Positions 14,897 to 16,879 of a DNA stretch of 16,879 nucleotides are shown here, in pieces. Below the pieces are notes generated by a model, which did not search any database, was not told the origin of the DNA, and saw only the letters and a list, made by a program, of their open reading frames with translations. Source of the DNA: CAYMLQ01 sp964390795. Its GTDB lineage: Bacteria > Verrucomicrobiota > Kiritimatiellia > RFP12 > UBA1067. The position numbers and the translations under genes were made by a program. The DNA is taken from contig CAYMLQ010000091.1 in NCBI GenBank assembly GCA_964390795.1, positions 1-16,879 on the forward strand. Reading direction: 5' to 3'. The stretch's first letter is position 1, and the number at the start of each line of letters is the position of its first letter.

Positions 14897-16435
14897 TCAG
14901 CGCGTGCTGGAATACATCAGGATATTGACGCCCAACTTGAGTGCGTCGTCCTCCAGATAGCTGTTGCAGTACTTGTTGGGCGAAAGCTCCCACGCGCCTG
15001 CCATGCCGATCGGGCTGTAGATGACGGCCGTGTTGCCTTCGGTTTCTTGCGTCAGGATCTGCGGGGCGATGGCGGTGGCGTTGTTGTAGGACTTGGCGAG
15101 GGCCGGCGTGACCTTCATGCTGGTAATGTCGTTGGGCATGCTGAAGAGCGAATGGCCAGCACGAAGCGAGTTGAACGGGACGCCAGGCAGGACGCGCGCC
15201 ATGGTTTCGCGGAAAGCGACGTCGAAAGCCTTGCGCCCGCAGCAAGCCTCGGCGATGAGCAGCCCGCCGTGGTTGAGGTAGTTGCGAAGGGCCGTGATTT
15301 CGTCCGCCTTGAGCGTGAACGTCTCATGTCCGGTCAGGTAGATGACGGGTGAGTCGAACAGCTTGGGATCGGTCAGTCGGATTTCCTTGGTCGAAAACTT
15401 GACCGGCACGCCGGTCTTGACGTTAAACTGGGAAAGCAGCACCGAGAGCCCGACGTGGCGGGTCTTCCACTCGCCGTCATACACGATCTGGGAGATATTC
15501 ATAGACCCAGCGACGGAAACCTGCTTGGCGTCCTCGAACTTGGTCTTCTTGACATTCTCCTGCATCCAGTTGCGCATGGCGCTGGCGTAGCTGAGAATGT
15601 TCATGCCGAGCTGCTGGGCGGACTCGGGCTCGTAGGCGATGATGTTCTCGTCTTCCAGCGGATCCCAGCCCACTTCCATGCCGAAACGCGAAACGATGGC
15701 CACGGTGCGGCAGTCGATGGTGACGCCGTCGAGCCACGGGTCGCTGCCGCTGTAGAGCGAGCGCACGCCGGCGCGGTAGTTCACCTTGTCAAGGCTGTAA
15801 TAAGCATGAAAGATCGGATGGTCGGCGCTGAGGCGGCGCACGGGGGCTTCGGGGAAGACCTCGTTCAACACCTTGATGGCGGAATCGTAGAAGGGCTTGG
15901 ATCCCATGCCGGCGTTGAGGATAATGGTGCCGCCGCGCAACAGGTACTCGCGCAACGTTTTCTTTTCCTCGGCGGTCATGCTCCAGTGATAGTGCCCTGA
16001 GCGGTACAGGATGGGGTTCTGGTCCGGGTCGGTGTTGATCTCGGAGAACGCCTTCGCCTCATAATCGTAGTCTACCTCGGCCATGCCCTTGAGCGCCTTA
16101 AGCAGGTTGTTCAAATCGTTGGGGCGCGCGTTCCAGTCCTGCTCGCCGTATTGAGAGGTGAGCTTCGTGAACAGGGTGGGCGGTTTGGGCGGGTTTTTCT
16201 TTTCCGAGCGCGACATCGGCGTCGCGGGCGGCGGCGGATAAGGGATAAGCGTCTCGCCGCCCGCCATGTTGGCCGGCGGCGGCGGCGTCTCTTTACGGGG
16301 CGGAGGTGGGATGAAGCCGGACTCGTCCGACCCGTCTCCGTCAAAAATATGCGCCCCGCATGCGGTCAGTGCGGTGAACGCCGCAAGCATTGAAACCAGT
16401 CCAAACCGCGGACAACCCATGATCCATTGTTTCAT
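14897..16435 (-). CDS. Lipoprotein with two tandem DUF4159 domains
   Basis: 512 aa. A signal peptide ends in the lipobox LTAC, with Cys26 as the lipidated residue. Residues about 42-85 are a proline-rich linker with three PPPP runs, likely to span the wall or periplasm. Two homologous DUF4159 copies follow (about 85-290 and 305-511). Each has a GH motif (Gly147-His148; Gly369-His370), then 'LRxYLxxGG', an 'FxxA' segment, 'VxPxxP' and a closing 'LGxNIxxYxS' strand. The family has a GATase-like Rossmann fold of unknown activity and usually occurs as one copy beside MoxR, DUF58 and VWA genes. It is the first gene after the predicted promoter; ATG 16435 has GGAG 8 bp upstream. The domain call is strong; function is unknown. 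Confidence 0.9.
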   Translation of the reverse strand: MKQWIMGCPRFGLVSMLAAFTALTACGAHIFDGDGSDESGFIPPPPRKETPPPPANMAGGETLIPYPPPPATPMSRSEKKNPPKPPTLFTKLTSQYGEQDWNARPNDLNNLLKALKGMAEVDYDYEAKAFSEINTDPDQNPILYRSGHYHWSMTAEEKKTLREYLLRGGTIILNAGMGSKPFYDSAIKVLNEVFPEAPVRRLSADHPIFHAYYSLDKVNYRAGVRSLYSGSDPWLDGVTIDCRTVAIVSRFGMEVGWDPLEDENIIAYEPESAQQLGMNILSYASAMRNWMQENVKKTKFEDAKQVSVAGSMNISQIVYDGEWKTRHVGLSVLLSQFNVKTGVPVKFSTKEIRLTDPKLFDSPVIYLTGHETFTLKADEITALRNYLNHGGLLIAEACCGRKAFDVAFRETMARVLPGVPFNSLRAGHSLFSMPNDITSMKVTPALAKSYNNATAIAPQILTQETEGNTAVIYSPIGMAGAWELSPNKYCNSYLEDDALKLGVNILMYSSTR

Positions 16436-16448
16436 AATAACGCTCCAG

Positions 16449-16464
16449 GTAAAGAGTGCTTTAC
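16449..16464. promoter_or_regulatory. Perfect palindrome in the leader (possible operator or RNA hairpin)
   Basis: GTAAAG-AGTG-CTTTAC is a perfect 6-bp dyad placed between the predicted transcription start (about 16474) and the Shine-Dalgarno (GGAG at 16443-16446). It could bind a repressor just downstream of the start site or fold as a small RNA hairpin near the ribosome site. No regulator gene is visible nearby. Confidence 0.45.
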
Positions 16465-16480
16465 ACGGTGATATTTAATG

Positions 16481-16509
16481 ATTATCCGTTACCTCCGGAT
16501 GGAAGTCAA
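16481..16509 (-). promoter_or_regulatory. Sigma70-type promoter of the ten-gene block
   Basis: On the minus strand TTGACT (16504-16509) and GATAAT (16481-16486) are separated by exactly 17 bp; each matches five of six consensus bases. The predicted start lies near 16474, giving a leader of about 40 nt. It is the only convincing promoter I found in a long gap of the block, and it sits between the carB hairpin and the first gene. Confidence 0.75.
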
Positions 16510-16598
16510 GGGCGATAAAGAGGAAAAGTAATCGCGGTTGCAGAAGCGTTCGTGCATTACGGCTTCGGAACTGTGATGCGTCGCACGACGTTACCACT

Positions 16599-16625
16599 CC
16601 CGCGCCCTCTGGGAGAGGGCGCGGG
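16599..16625. terminator. GC-rich hairpin downstream of carB (possible terminator or REP-like element)
   Basis: CCCGCGCCCTCT (16599-16610) and AGAGGGCGCGGG (16614-16625) form a perfect 12-bp stem with a 3-base loop, 21 bp past the carB stop. There is no T-run on either side, so it is not a standard intrinsic terminator. The core resembles the widespread intergenic palindrome type 'CCCTCTCCCAGAGGG'. It separates carB from the promoter of the next operon. Confidence 0.55.
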
Positions 16626-16646
16626 GGGGTAAGGGGTTCGCCCGCA

Positions 16647-16879
16647 TTAGCGGATGTCGGCGTGGTAGGCTTGGATGGATTTGACGCCGCCCGCGCTGTC
16701 ACGCGCGGCGCGGATGCCCTGCGCGCTGGCCGCGGCGGCGGCCACGGTCGTCAGGTACGGCACCTTGTATTTGAGCGCGGCCTTGCGGATCGAGGCGTCG
16801 TCCGTGCGCGCGTCACGCCGGCCGGAGGGCGTGTTGATCACGAGGCAGACCTGGCGGTTGACGATCACGTCCAGCACGT
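16647..16879 (-). CDS. carB: Carbamoyl-phosphate synthase large subunit, C-terminal fragment
   Basis: Only about the last 76 residues are in the window. They are the MGS-like allosteric domain at the end of the large subunit: LVINTPSGRRDARTDDASIR, then KYKVPYLTTVAAAAA and the final VKSIQAYHADIR, all close to the known CarB C-terminus. The enzyme makes carbamoyl phosphate for pyrimidine and arginine synthesis in the cytoplasm. The GTG near the window edge is an internal Val codon, not a start. The stop TAA is at 16647-16649. A strong hairpin follows, and the next gene has its own promoter, so this housekeeping gene is probably not part of the MoxR-VWA block. Confidence 0.93.
   Translation of the reverse strand, partial: VLDVIVNRQVCLVINTPSGRRDARTDDASIRKAALKYKVPYLTTVAAAAASAQGIRAARDSAGGVKSIQAYHADIR

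Noticed and set aside
14084..15352. Long plus-strand open frame of over 400 codons, and others such as 733-1743, 3018-3968 and 8553-9773
   Set aside because: They lie antisense to well-supported genes, have biased composition and no recognisable domains; high GC content explains their length.
16599..16625. Calling the carB hairpin a proven rho-independent terminator
   Set aside because: There is no T-run after the stem in either direction, so it is reported only as a possible terminator or palindromic element.
16875..16877. GTG as the start of a separate short gene
   Set aside because: The reading frame continues to the window edge, and the sequence is the interior of the CarB MGS-like domain.

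Overview
The window (about 62% GC by eye) is almost filled by one co-directional block of ten genes on the minus strand, read from right to left. The gene types point to a PVC-type bacterium: DUF58, a BatA-type VWA protein, a VWA/GATase1-like protein, DUF4159, DUF4175 and an FHA-tagged MoxR ATPase. Verrucomicrobiota, Kiritimatiellota, Lentisphaerota or Planctomycetota are all possible, and the sequence alone does not fix the phylum.

Layout from right to left. The far right holds the 3' end of carB, followed by a strong GC hairpin. Next comes a near-consensus sigma70-type promoter (16481-16509) with a small palindrome in the predicted leader. The block then runs: a lipoprotein with two tandem DUF4159 domains; a secreted protein with a possible GspG-like core; DUF58; a BatA-like VWA membrane protein; a second VWA membrane protein with a GATase1-like region; a secreted CBM4/9-like protein; a DUF4175-like giant membrane protein; a PA14-domain secreted protein with TPR-like helices; a membrane-anchored beta-sandwich protein; and the start of an FHA-MoxR fusion that leaves the window. 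Several junctions overlap (TGATG, ATGA), which fits one operon.

How they may work together. MoxR AAA+ ATPases are known to act as chaperones or remodelers with VWA-domain partners. Here one MoxR carries an FHA phosphothreonine-binding domain. It is encoded with three VWA-type proteins and a set of exported proteins that carry ligand-binding folds (PA14, CBM4/9-like, DUF4159). I infer a phosphorylation-responsive machine that assembles or remodels a cell-envelope complex. The biological output is unknown.

The most unusual layer is non-coding. Nearly every gap longer than about 45 bp holds a short tandem array. Three are heptamer arrays (10714-10741, 12969-13003, 14800-14827), and two are octamer arrays (576-607, 7531-7578). 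A 36-bp palindromic repeat lies inside the N-terminal coding region of the PA14 gene. The three genes directly behind heptamer arrays lack a Shine-Dalgarno sequence, whereas the other genes, except the PA14 gene, have a clear one. No stretch longer than 300 bases lacks a gene. I saw no tRNA, rRNA, CRISPR array or transposase.
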